Shown here: positions 1-6,998 of the stretch, piece after piece
How positions within the stretch are numbered: position 1 is the first letter of the stretch
Layout: every line of letters begins with the position of its first letter
Origin: DASUBN01 sp036000105
GTDB taxonomy: Bacteria > Pseudomonadota > Gammaproteobacteria > Natronospirales > REEB76
Assembly: GCA_036000105.1 (NCBI GenBank)
Contig: DASYGE010000010.1
Coordinates: 73,878-137,877, forward strand
DNA: 64,000 bases
Direction: 5' to 3'
The notes under the pieces: model-generated
The model's database searches: none
What the model saw: the letters and a program-made list of their open reading frames with translations, nothing else
What the model was told of the DNA's origin: nothing
Program-made: the position numbers and the translations under genes

Positions 1-1073
1 GAGGCTTCCAGGATGTCGCGGCTCAAGTTGTGCCGCGCTTCGGGTGTGAGCTTGGCGTCTTCTTCCAAGAGGCTGCTCGAGGCACCCACGATGGCGGCCA
101 ATGGCGTCCGCAGGTCGTGGGAGATGGCGCTCAGGAGCGAGTTGCGCAGCCGCTCGGTCTCCACGCGCACCTGGGCTTCGCGGGCCATGCGTCCGAGGCG
201 CACCCGCTCGAGCGCCATGGATATCTGGCTCGCGAAGGTCTCCAAGAGGCGGCGCTGTTCCGGCAACATCACCTGGCGCAGCTCACGTGGTGTGACGGCG
301 AGCACGCCCAGCACTTCGGTGGAGGTGCGCAAGGGGAGGTAGAGTGCCCCCGCGTCGCGCCCGGCGGCCTGGCCGTGGTCATACACCCATTGGGCCGCGC
401 CCAAGTCGGCGTTGGGCAGGGCGCCCGCGCCGTCCTGCTGGGTGTTCACCTTGCCCCCTGCATCCGGCAGGAGCACGGCAGCCTGGGCTTCAAAGACTTC
501 CGCTACGTGGCGCACGGCGATGGCGATGAGGTTGTCCTGGCCGCCGATGGCGGTGAGTTCGCGGCTCATGGCGTAGAGCGCTGCGGTGCGGCGCTCCCGA
601 TGAGAAGCCACCCGCGCCTGCAAGCGCATGCCAGCAGCCAGCTTGCTGATGACGAGACCCACTACCAGCATGACCCCGAAGGTCACCACATATTGGGTAT
701 CGGATACGGCGAAATTGAAGTAGGGCGGCACGAAGAAAAAGTCGAAGGCGGCGACACCGAGCACCGCCGCCAGCACCGAGGGGCCGCTGCCGTAGCGCAC
801 CGCCACCAGCACCACGCCGAGCAGGTACACCATGACGATGTTGGCGAGCTCGAAGTAACGCGACATGCCCCAGGCGAGGAGGGTGCAGGCGAACACCGTG
901 AAGAGGCTCATGAGGTAGCCGTAGTGGCGGCGCTTGCGGTTGGAGAACTCCGTCTCTTCGCCGCCCATGCCGAGCCAGTTGCGTCGGCCGCTCTCGGTCT
1001 TGCGTGCCTGGCGCTCGATCTTCGCCAGCAGGTTGTCCGGGTCGGGACGTGGGCTGTCCGGGGCGATGTGCAT
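1..1073 (-). CDS. kdpD: KdpD-type sensor histidine kinase, 3'-truncated by the window edge and lacking the N-terminal KdpD/USP module
   Basis: About 357 codons are visible before the gene leaves the window. A short hydrophilic start (PRPDPDNLLAKIERQ), which resembles the first residues of full-length KdpD, leads almost directly into the DUF4118 four-helix membrane domain (about residues 48-140, with AAFDFFFVPP). A GAF-like segment follows (about 160-290), then the HisKA helix with H-box SAISHDLRTPLAA; the phospho-acceptor is His319 (codon 117-119). The kinase ATPase domain lies outside the window. Full-length KdpD carries a roughly 400-residue cytosolic KdpD/USP module before the membrane helices; here there is no Walker motif and no room for one, because the next gene ends 86 bp upstream. 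The ATG at 1073 has AGGA 8 nt before it. By family it should sense K+ or osmotic status and phosphorylate KdpE. Confidence 0.85.
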   Translation of the reverse strand, partial: MHIAPDSPRPDPDNLLAKIERQARKTESGRRNWLGMGGEETEFSNRKRRHYGYLMSLFTVFACTLLAWGMSRYFELANIVMVYLLGVVLVAVRYGSGPSVLAAVLGVAAFDFFFVPPYFNFAVSDTQYVVTFGVMLVVGLVISKLAAGMRLQARVASHRERRTAALYAMSRELTAIGGQDNLIAIAVRHVAEVFEAQAAVLLPDAGGKVNTQQDGAGALPNADLGAAQWVYDHGQAAGRDAGALYLPLRTSTEVLGVLAVTPRELRQVMLPEQRRLLETFASQISMALERVRLGRMAREAQVRVETERLRNSLLSAISHDLRTPLAAIVGASSSLLEEDAKLTPEARHNLSRDILEA

Positions 1074-1159
1074 AGCCACTATCCTGCCACGGACAGGCCG
1101 CTGATGGGTTGCATCAACAATGCAGGATCGTGTCCAGCGCACGTGCTGGGGCTCCTTCC

Positions 1160-3115
1160 TTAGAACTTCACCATCAAGCCAAAGCCCCAGACTATTTCCC
1201 GCTTGCGTAGATCCGGGTACCAGATGCCGCCTTCTGCGGCACAACTGTCACCGACGGATCCAGCGCTGGCGCCGTTGTTGCAGACCGGGGAGGTCGGGAT
1301 GCCGTTATCGCTGAAGGTGCCGGTGTCGCCGTTGGGGGGCGTGACGCCGCCAGAGCCGGACCAGTAGGGCACATTGGAATACCGGTAGGTCGCCTCCGTC
1401 CACCAGGTGATCCAATCATCCGGCATGTACTGGAAATTAAACTGTACATCCGATTGGTGGATGGTCTGTCCGGGATTCTCGGTGAAGTAAGGCGTACCGG
1501 TCGAGGCGCTCGCTCCGTTGATCGGCGGCACCAGCGTCAGATAGCGGCCGTCATTGCTCATGGTGCCGCCGCCGATGGTGATGGCGTAAAGATCATCATC
1601 GAACCAGAAGCGGTTGTAGCCCATGATGCCGTAGAAGTTCGCCTTGTTCGTGCCGCTCGTGCAGTGCACGCCGCCGCCGTATTCGCAGCCGAAGTCCACC
1701 GTCAGGCTGAACGCCATCTTGGAGAGACCCTTGCCGTTCCCCTGGTCGTCGTAGTACTTCACGAGCACGCTGTCATCCTCGTGGAAACGCTGTACTGTGC
1801 CGTAGTTGATCGACGGCCCGTTGAAGGGCAAGGACTGGGCGCCCGGGCCGCCACAGTTCGGGCTGGCGGTGATGCCGGGACAGCGAGGGTTGACGCTGCC
1901 GTTTCCGGCTGACGGTGCAGTAGTGGGCTGATTGTCCTGGCCGTAGAAGTAGGTGTTGAATACCAACTTGAGGTTCTCGTTCGGGATCCAGAGGATCTGA
2001 CCGCCGAGACCGGGATGGCTGTTGTACTTACCGTAGGATTGCCAGCCATTGATGATCCACGGCTCGATCTTGAGATTCTGGGTCGGCCACCACTGGATGC
2101 GTAATCCGTTGAAGAACCAGGGAGTGTTGGACGACACGAACGAGGGTTGGTAGGTCCAGTTATCGAAATTGTAGTAGCTGAACAATCCGATGTAGGAGAC
2201 GAAGATCCCCATGTCGACATTGAGCCCGTGATCGACATCGAAGTGATAACCCGCGTTGGCCTCCGAGAAGTACCTATAAGCGTCTTGCAGATCCCATTGA
2301 CCGACGCCCGAACTGGCATCATTGCGTGGGGTGGTGGTCGCGAATTCTCCCGCCATCGTCAGGAAGCGTGCTCTGACATTGTTCCAATGGAAATCTCCGC
2401 CGAAGCTCACTTGCTCGATCTGGAATTCCCCGGAGCGAAACTCCTCGGTGGAGCCCACGATGGTGTGATCATTCGGGTGGTTGGTGGATTGCAGATAGTT
2501 CATGTCGAAGCGGATCTCCGGCGTGAAGAACTTCGTATCGAAGATCGGCGACTTCTCGCGCGTATTGCCGTTCATCCAGCCTATATAGCCGATGTTGGCA
2601 AGCGGAGTTAGGGTATCGACCGCAGGCCCGGGATCGGGGGCCTGGAGTGCTTCGGGCACTGTCGCTGCCTGAGCGGTGGCGGGAGCGGCCGCAGAGCCAA
2701 TGCCTGAGCCGGTCATCACGATGTCAACTCGAGTCGCCTGATCTGCGGTGACCGCAAACGCGGGTGCCATCGCTTCGGGATGGCCGTCGGCCTGGAAAGT
2801 GAGGGACCAGGAGCCGGATGGGAGGTCCGCGAATGAATATATGCCGTTGCTGTCCGACACGGTAGCGCGAACGCCGCTGCCATCTTTTCTTATGGCAGTC
2901 ACCGTCGCCCCTGCGATGGGTGACTTGGTCGAATCCTTGACGATGCCTACGATTGCTCCAGATGCCGCTTTTGCAGCTGCCTTCGATGCTGTCGCGGTCG
3001 TGACTGCAACTGGAGCGGTTGAGGTTCCGCCGGCGGCGTCAGGCGCCGGTGTAGCCGCCAGGGCGGGCTGAGCTGAGAAGAGCGTGACCCCAAGCAGGAT
3101 AGAGAGAGTGTGCAC
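1160..3115 (-). CDS. outer-membrane beta-barrel (porin-like) protein with N-terminal carboxypeptidase-regulatory-like domain
   Basis: 651 residues. A signal peptide (MHTLSILLGVTLFSAQPALAA) is followed by an Ala-rich linker and a CarboxypepD_reg/Ig-like fold at about 50-135 (GAIVGIVKDSTKSPIAGATV). The rest is rich in aromatic residues alternating with polar ones, as expected of beta strands, and the chain ends in Phe (GFGLMVKF), the usual outer-membrane barrel signature. It resembles the OmpL-like beta-barrel porin-2 group; I believe such barrels are seen beside kdp genes, but that is from memory. The start is GTG: GGAGG lies 5 nt upstream and an in-frame TAA is 36 nt upstream. It is followed in the same direction by the KdpD-type kinase. 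Role, inferred: an outer-membrane channel or accessory protein for K+ acquisition. Confidence 0.75.
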   Translation of the reverse strand: MHTLSILLGVTLFSAQPALAATPAPDAAGGTSTAPVAVTTATASKAAAKAASGAIVGIVKDSTKSPIAGATVTAIRKDGSGVRATVSDSNGIYSFADLPSGSWSLTFQADGHPEAMAPAFAVTADQATRVDIVMTGSGIGSAAAPATAQAATVPEALQAPDPGPAVDTLTPLANIGYIGWMNGNTREKSPIFDTKFFTPEIRFDMNYLQSTNHPNDHTIVGSTEEFRSGEFQIEQVSFGGDFHWNNVRARFLTMAGEFATTTPRNDASSGVGQWDLQDAYRYFSEANAGYHFDVDHGLNVDMGIFVSYIGLFSYYNFDNWTYQPSFVSSNTPWFFNGLRIQWWPTQNLKIEPWIINGWQSYGKYNSHPGLGGQILWIPNENLKLVFNTYFYGQDNQPTTAPSAGNGSVNPRCPGITASPNCGGPGAQSLPFNGPSINYGTVQRFHEDDSVLVKYYDDQGNGKGLSKMAFSLTVDFGCEYGGGVHCTSGTNKANFYGIMGYNRFWFDDDLYAITIGGGTMSNDGRYLTLVPPINGASASTGTPYFTENPGQTIHQSDVQFNFQYMPDDWITWWTEATYRYSNVPYWSGSGGVTPPNGDTGTFSDNGIPTSPVCNNGASAGSVGDSCAAEGGIWYPDLRKREIVWGFGLMVKF

Positions 3116-3161
3116 AGGCGCCTCCGGTATGGACCGAGGCTGCGGACTTTAGGCTTGCGGG

Positions 3162-3178
3162 TATAAAAACGGTGTAAA
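3162..3178 (-). promoter_or_regulatory. candidate KdpE operator upstream of the porin gene
   Basis: On the minus strand the sequence reads TTTACA-N5-TTTATA in a local T-rich tract. As I remember it, the E. coli KdpE site in the kdp promoter has the same two hexamers, TTTATA and TTTACA, 5 nt apart but in the other order. The site is 46 nt upstream of the porin GTG codon, which leaves little room for a promoter between them, so the exact geometry is uncertain. Confidence 0.4.
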
Positions 3179-3198
3179 GACCGGAAATGCGCGAGGGA

Positions 3199-4095
3199 TC
3201 AGCTTTCCCGTTGGACGATGTACTCGGCTAACCAGATCAGGGGCTCTGCCGCTGCGCCGAAGGGCGCGAGGGCGCTCAGGGCATCGTCCTTGAGTTCCAG
3301 GGCCCGTGCCCTGGATTTCTCCAGGCCGAGGATGCTGGGGTAAGTAGGTTTGTTGCGGGCGGAATCCGCACCCGCCTGTTTGCCGAGTTTCTCGGTCTCG
3401 CCTTCCACATCCAGGATGTCATCCTGGATCTGGAACGCGAGGCCTACGCATTTCGCGTAGCGATCGAGGGCGGTGAGTTTCTCCGCAGCGAGCCCCGCCA
3501 TGCTCTGGGCGGCGAGCAGCACGCTCGAGCGGATGAGCGCACCGGTCTTGTAGATGTGCATGAGTTCGAGTTCGGCGAGATCGAGACTCTTGCCCTCGGC
3601 GGCGAGATCCATGGCCTGTCCGCCGGCCATGCCCGCGGAACCGCTGGCTACGGCCACGGTGCGCAACATCTCGATGCGCGCGGCCGGGTGCGCGGTCATG
3701 GACTTGTCTTCGGCCAGGATGTGGAAGGCCAGCACTTGCAGCGCATCGCCCGCGAGGATGGCCGTGGCTTCGTCGTAGGCGATGTGGCAGGTGGGCCGGC
3801 CGCGACGCAGCGCGTCGTCGTCCATGGCCGGCAGATCGTCGTGGATGAGGGAGTAGGCGTGGATGATCTCGACAGCCGCCGCCGGGCCGTCCAGCTTCTC
3901 GGCCGCTACACCCAGGGTCTCGCCGGTGGCGTAGATGAGCAGGGGGCGCATGCGCTTGCCGCCGCCCAGCACCGCGTAACGCATGGCGCTGTGCAGGCGT
4001 TCGGGACGCTTCTCTGCCGGCGGCAGCCAGCGATCCAGAACCTTTTCTATACGGGCGCAGTAGTCCGGCACCCGATCTTTAAATCCAGGACTCAT
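3199..4095 (-). CDS. ispA: farnesyl diphosphate synthase (geranyltranstransferase)
   Basis: 298 residues, the usual IspA length. It condenses IPP with DMAPP/GPP to farnesyl diphosphate for quinone and undecaprenyl-phosphate synthesis in the cytosol. Visible motifs are GGGKRMRP (IPP binding), the first Asp-rich motif DDLPAMDDD, LAGDAL, and the second Asp-rich motif DDILD with the following KLGKQAGAD. The ATG at 4095 is chosen because the family begins near here (MSPGFKDRV) and because it overlaps the xseB stop as ATGA, indicating translational coupling. The longer frame reading upstream simply overlaps xseB in another frame. xseB-ispA is a common gammaproteobacterial pair, often followed by dxs, which is absent here. 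Confidence 0.95.
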   Translation of the reverse strand: MSPGFKDRVPDYCARIEKVLDRWLPPAEKRPERLHSAMRYAVLGGGKRMRPLLIYATGETLGVAAEKLDGPAAAVEIIHAYSLIHDDLPAMDDDALRRGRPTCHIAYDEATAILAGDALQVLAFHILAEDKSMTAHPAARIEMLRTVAVASGSAGMAGGQAMDLAAEGKSLDLAELELMHIYKTGALIRSSVLLAAQSMAGLAAEKLTALDRYAKCVGLAFQIQDDILDVEGETEKLGKQAGADSARNKPTYPSILGLEKSRARALELKDDALSALAPFGAAAEPLIWLAEYIVQRES

Positions 4096-4349
4096 TCGCC
4101 CTCTTCGGGCTCGAACGGTTCCAGTTCCTGGCGGCCGTTCTTCTCGACGAGTTTCTCTACCTTGAGTTCGGCTTCCTTGAGGGCGGACTGGCACTGGCGG
4201 GTGAGGCTGATGCCCCGCTCGAAGTGCTTGAGGGCCGCTTCCAGGCTGAGGTCGCCTTTCTCGAGGGTGGAGACGATGTTCTCCAGCTCCGCGAGGGCTT
4301 TCTCGAAGTCGGGGGCGGCGCCGGATTCGGGTTTTTGGGCTTTGGCCAC
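4092..4349 (-). CDS. xseB: exodeoxyribonuclease VII small subunit
   Basis: 85 residues, typical for XseB. The conserved core FEKALAELENIVSTLEKGDLSLEAAL and FERGISLTRQCQSALKEAELKVEKL forms the helical subunit that binds XseA; the holoenzyme degrades single-stranded DNA. The tail is acidic (EPFEPEEGE). The start is GTG with GAGG 7 nt upstream. It leads the xseB-ispA operon; xseA is not in the window. Confidence 0.93.
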   Translation of the reverse strand: MAKAQKPESGAAPDFEKALAELENIVSTLEKGDLSLEAALKHFERGISLTRQCQSALKEAELKVEKLVEKNGRQELEPFEPEEGE

Positions 4350-4374
4350 AAGGGAACCTCATCAAGCTGTATTT

Positions 4375-4515
4375 CTGAAAATTCCATCCCTGGAATTTTC
4401 AGACTCGGCGAGTCCGGTACAGGCCCGGACTCGCCTCCGGTGAATCAAGCACGGGGTGCTTGATTCCCGTGCGGCGCATCCTACGCCGCAGAAGCTCCGG
4501 CCCAGCCGGAGCTTC
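4375..4515. repeat. array of five perfect hairpins; left copy of a 92-bp inverted repeat flanking the rubrerythrin gene
   Basis: Five hairpins in a row. (1) 4375-4402: stem CTGAAAATTC, loop CATCCCTG. (2) 4407-4435: stem GGCGAGTCCGG, 7-nt loop. (3) 4442-4466: stem GAATCAAGCAC, loop GGG. (4) 4470-4490: stem TGCGGCG, loop CATCCTA. (5) 4491-4515: stem GAAGCTCCGGC, loop CCA. Hairpins 1-3 (4375-4466) recur inverted at 5137-5228 with the same 92-bp length. There is no T-tract after any stem, so simple intrinsic termination is not obvious. REP/BIME-like; I do not recognise it as a named class. Confidence 0.85.
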
Positions 4516-4569
4516 CCTCAAAGGCGGACGCACGATACCCGCGGTCCGGGGGCGGGGTCAAACCCGCCG

Positions 4570-4598
4570 TTGACATGGGTCCGGCGGGGGATTAGAGT
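4570..4598 (+). promoter_or_regulatory. sigma-70 promoter of the rubrerythrin gene
   Basis: A consensus -35 TTGACA (4570-4575), a 17-nt spacer and a -10 TAGAGT (4593-4598). The expected start of transcription is near 4605, inside the palindrome described next. The rubrerythrin ATG is at 4670 with GGAGGG 4 nt upstream. Confidence 0.75.
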
Positions 4599-4617
4599 TT
4601 AGACTCAGTCTAAACTC
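4595..4617. promoter_or_regulatory. perfect 23-bp operator palindrome overlapping the -10 and transcription start
   Basis: The half-site GAGTTTAGACT is followed by a central C at 4606 and then its exact reverse complement. Overlap with the -10 hexamer and predicted start is the classic geometry for a dimeric repressor. The GACT/AGTC core is slightly reminiscent of Rrf2-family sites, but spacing differs from IscR and I cannot name the regulator. Confidence 0.65.
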
Positions 4618-4669
4618 CGTCCTCGGCCTGCCGGGGCGGACCCTGCAAAGAGCCATAGCGGAGGGAATC

Positions 4670-5092
4670 ATGAGCAAGTTGAAAGACAGCAAGACCGAGG
4701 GGAACCTCAAGGCCGCCTTCGCCGGCGAATCCCAGGCGAATCGCCGTTACCTGTATTTCGCCAACAAGGCGGACGTGGAAGGCTATAACGACGTGTCCGC
4801 CGTGTTCCGCTCCACCGCGGAAGGTGAGACGGGCCATGCCCATGGCCATCTGGAGTACCTGGAGCAGGTGGGTGACCCCGCCACCGGGCTACCCATCGGC
4901 CCCACCGACAAGAACCTGAAAGCCGCCATCGCCGGCGAGACCCACGAGTACACCGATATGTACCCGGGCATGGCCAAAGCCGCCCGCGAGGAAGGTTTCG
5001 GCGAGATCGCGGACTGGTTCGAGACTCTGGCGAAGGCGGAGCGTTCCCACGCCAACCGCTTCCAGAAAGCCCTGGATACCCTGGGCAAGTAA
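4670..5092 (+). CDS. rubrerythrin, ferritin-like diiron domain only
   Basis: 140 residues, a four-helix diiron protein. The first half has GES (Glu20) and the E53-x-x-H56 motif in STAEGETGHAHGHLEY; the second half repeats the pattern with AGETHEY and AKAERSHANRF. There are no cysteines, so the C-terminal rubredoxin domain of classic rubrerythrin is absent, as in sulerythrin-type proteins. Known family role: reduction of H2O2 with electrons from a partner protein, in the cytosol. Here the partner could be the downstream Fe-S protein (inference). The gene has its own promoter and operator, and both sides carry copies of a 92-bp inverted repeat. A CACGGTGC stem-loop at 5112-5133 follows the stop. 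Confidence 0.92.
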   Translation: MSKLKDSKTEGNLKAAFAGESQANRRYLYFANKADVEGYNDVSAVFRSTAEGETGHAHGHLEYLEQVGDPATGLPIGPTDKNLKAAIAGETHEYTDMYPGMAKAAREEGFGEIADWFETLAKAERSHANRFQKALDTLGK

Positions 5093-5111
5093 CTCCGCAG
5101 GGGGACGATGA

Positions 5112-5133
5112 CACGGTGCAAGGAGGCACCGTG
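5112..5133 (+). terminator. hairpin just after the rubrerythrin stop
   Basis: Perfect 8-bp stem CACGGTGC around the loop AAGGAG. There is no U-tract, so it is a weak terminator or an mRNA-stabilising 3' structure. The palindromes of the 92-bp repeat follow directly. Confidence 0.4.
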
Positions 5134-5136
5134 CGC

Positions 5137-5228
5137 GAATCAAGCACTTAAGTGCTTGATTCGGCGGAGGCGAGTCCGGGCGTGTACCGGACTCGCCGAG
5201 TCTGAAAATCCAGGGATGGATTTTTCAG
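5137..5228. repeat. right copy of the 92-bp inverted repeat flanking the rubrerythrin gene
   Basis: Hairpins 3, 2, 1 of the left copy in reverse order and orientation. 5137-5162: perfect palindrome with the arm GAATCAAGCACTT. 5169-5197: stem GGCGAGTCCGG. 5202-5228: stem CTGAAAATC around CAGGGATG, the complement of CATCCCTG. Identity with the left copy is near-complete; differences fall mainly in loops and in compensated stem positions. Confidence 0.85.
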
Positions 5229-5319
5229 GATCTGAAACATAGCGACGCGGAGCGGAGCGTGCGCGTGTAGCGCCCCCGTTTGCCGGGCCGATATCGGGAT
5301 CAAGAGGGAAGACATAGCC

Positions 5320-6669
5320 ATGTCCAAGGGCGGAACAGAGCGGCGTGAAGGCGGCCTCGAGGCTCCCACCCGCCATCCCATCGATTGGCAGAACCCCAAT
5401 TTCTGGGACGAGGAACTGCTCACCAAGGAACTCGACCGGGTGTTCGACATCTGCCACGGCTGCCGCCGCTGCTTCAGTCTCTGCAACTCCTTCCCGACCT
5501 TGTTCGATGCCATCGACAACTCCCCGACGCTCGAGTTGGACGGTGTGGACAAGAAGGTCTACTGGGACGTGGTGGACCACTGCTATCTCTGCGACATGTG
5601 CTACATGACCAAGTGTCCGTACGTGCCGCCCCATCCCTGGAACCTGGATTTCCCGCACCTGATGCTCCGGGCCAAAGCGGTGAAGTTCAAGAAGGAAGGC
5701 GCGAGCTTCCGGGACAAGTTGCTCTCGTCTCCGCAGCAGCTTGGGACTTTCGTCGGCATCCCCATCGTGGTGCAGGCGGTGAACGCCGTGAACAAGAACG
5801 GCGTGGCCCGCAAGATCCTGGATAAGACACTGGGCATACACCCGGACGCGGTGGTGCCGGAGTTCCACAGCGACACGGCGCGCAAGCGCCTGAAGGGCCA
5901 TGAACCGCTTGCTACCCAGGCTGAGCCCGTGGATGGCACGAAAGGCCGAGTGGCGCTCTATGTCACTTGCTACGGCAACCACAACCAGCCGGAGATGGCG
6001 GTGGATCTCGTCAAGGTGTTCGAGCACAACGGCGTGCCGGTGCGGCTCACTCCCCAGGAGAAATGCTGCGGCATGCCGAAGCTGGAGCTGGGCGATCTCG
6101 ACTCCATCCGCAAGAACAAGGAAGAGAACATCCCCATGCTGGCCGCGCTCGTGGATGAGGGCTGGGACATCGTGGCGCCCATCCCTTCCTGCGTGCTCAT
6201 GTACAAGCAGGAACTGCCCCTCATGTTCCCAGATGACGCGGACGTGCTGAAGGTGCGCGACGCCATCTACGATCCCTTCGAATACCTGATGCTGCGCCAC
6301 AAGGCCGGCAAGCTGAAGACGGATTTCAAGGAGACCCTCGGCAAGATCTCCTACCACGTGCCCTGCCACCAGCGGGTGCAGAACGTGGGTCTCAAGACCA
6401 AGGAGATGCTGGAACTGGTGCCGGACACTAGGGTGGAAGCTATCGAGCGTTGTTCTGGCCACAACGGCACTTACGCCGTGAAGAGCGAGTTCCATGACAT
6501 CTCCATGAAGATCGGCCGGCCGGTCATGAACAAGGTGGAAGGCTCCGGCTGCGATCACTACATAAGCGATTGCCCCATGGCGGCGGAGCAGATCCAGAAC
6601 GGTCTGAAAGACCGTACTAAAGAGCCTGAGCTGCCGATGGAATTACTAAGGAAAGCGTACGGGCTGTAG
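5320..6669 (+). CDS. GlpC/HdrD-like Fe-S oxidoreductase with two [4Fe-4S] motifs and two CCG-type domains
   Basis: 449 residues. The N-terminal ferredoxin-like part has CHGCRRCFSLC (about 45-55) and CYLCDMCYMTKC (about 91-102), each able to bind a [4Fe-4S] cluster. The C-terminal half has two cysteine-rich repeats: CYGNHN with EKCCGMP, and PCHQRVQ with ERCSGHNG. In the second, CCG has become CSG. Family relatives (GlpC, HdrD) pass electrons from a reductase to a membrane or thiol acceptor. No membrane segment is seen, so it is probably cytosolic or peripheral. It lies in the same direction between rubrerythrin and an EncFtn-like gene, suggesting electron supply to the diiron proteins (inference). 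The start at 5320 has GAGGGAAG about 9 nt upstream. Confidence 0.85.
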   Translation: MSKGGTERREGGLEAPTRHPIDWQNPNFWDEELLTKELDRVFDICHGCRRCFSLCNSFPTLFDAIDNSPTLELDGVDKKVYWDVVDHCYLCDMCYMTKCPYVPPHPWNLDFPHLMLRAKAVKFKKEGASFRDKLLSSPQQLGTFVGIPIVVQAVNAVNKNGVARKILDKTLGIHPDAVVPEFHSDTARKRLKGHEPLATQAEPVDGTKGRVALYVTCYGNHNQPEMAVDLVKVFEHNGVPVRLTPQEKCCGMPKLELGDLDSIRKNKEENIPMLAALVDEGWDIVAPIPSCVLMYKQELPLMFPDDADVLKVRDAIYDPFEYLMLRHKAGKLKTDFKETLGKISYHVPCHQRVQNVGLKTKEMLELVPDTRVEAIERCSGHNGTYAVKSEFHDISMKIGRPVMNKVEGSGCDHYISDCPMAAEQIQNGLKDRTKEPELPMELLRKAYGL

Positions 6670-6702
6670 ACTAGAGCCAGTACCGACAAACGGGAGATGA
6701 CC

Positions 6703-6996
6703 ATGTCCAGCGAGGGTTACCACGAGCCCATCGACGAGATGAGCGACGAAGTACGGGACTTCCATCGGGCGGTGGTATCGCTGATGGAAGAACTGGAGGC
6801 GGTGGACTGGTACAACCAGCGGGTCGCCGCCTGCAAGGACAAGGAGCTAGCCTCCATCCTCGCCCATAACCGGGATGAGGAGATCGAGCACGCGTCCATG
6901 GTGCTGGAATGGATACGCCGCAAGAACAAGCGCTTCGACCATGAGCTGCGCGAATATCTATTTAAGGAAGGTCCCATCAAGGACCGTACCGACTAA
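6703..6996 (+). CDS. encapsulated-ferritin (EncFtn)-like protein without an encapsulin-targeting tail
   Basis: 97 residues. The segment MEELEAVDWYNQRV...ILAHNRDEEIEHASMVLEW closely matches Rhodospirillum rubrum EncFtn as I remember it. The ferroxidase residues Glu32, Tyr39, Glu62 and His65 of that protein correspond to Glu30, Tyr37, Glu60 and His63 here. EncFtn forms a decamer from two-helix subunits that pair to make a four-helix diiron site. The R. rubrum protein ends in an encapsulin-targeting peptide; this one stops at KEGPIKDRTD and no encapsulin gene is nearby, so it should work unencapsulated. The ATG at 6703 is preferred over 6697 because GGGAG at 6692-6696 abuts the earlier ATG. It is 33 bp after the Fe-S gene and 2 bp before the DUF3501 gene. 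Confidence 0.85.
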   Translation: MSSEGYHEPIDEMSDEVRDFHRAVVSLMEELEAVDWYNQRVAACKDKELASILAHNRDEEIEHASMVLEWIRRKNKRFDHELREYLFKEGPIKDRTD

Positions 6997-6998
6997 GC

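Larger units (their letters stand above)
4350..4669. other. 320-bp intergenic region between divergent xseB and rubrerythrin genes
   Basis: This holds the five-hairpin repeat (4375-4515) and then the rubrerythrin promoter and operator (4570-4617). I see no gene in it. A promoter for xseB must lie in or just beside the repeat, but I could not identify one. Confidence 0.7.

Noticed and set aside
30..1163. A long plus-strand open frame (377 codons) opposite the sensor kinase
   Set aside because: It is the antisense shadow of the KdpD-type gene: its His/Gln/Gly-rich product has no family features, while the minus strand gives a clean DUF4118-GAF-HisKA sequence.
5140..6558. A 472-codon minus-strand frame opposite the Fe-S protein
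   Set aside because: Antisense shadow in GC-rich DNA, with His/Val/Gln-rich composition; the plus strand has the cysteine motifs and a clear operon context. The similar long antisense frames at 9724-11034 and 32894-34942 were rejected for the same reason.
6703..6996. Encapsulin nanocompartment cargo
   Set aside because: The C-terminal targeting peptide is missing and no encapsulin shell gene is in the window, so only an EncFtn-like function is supported.
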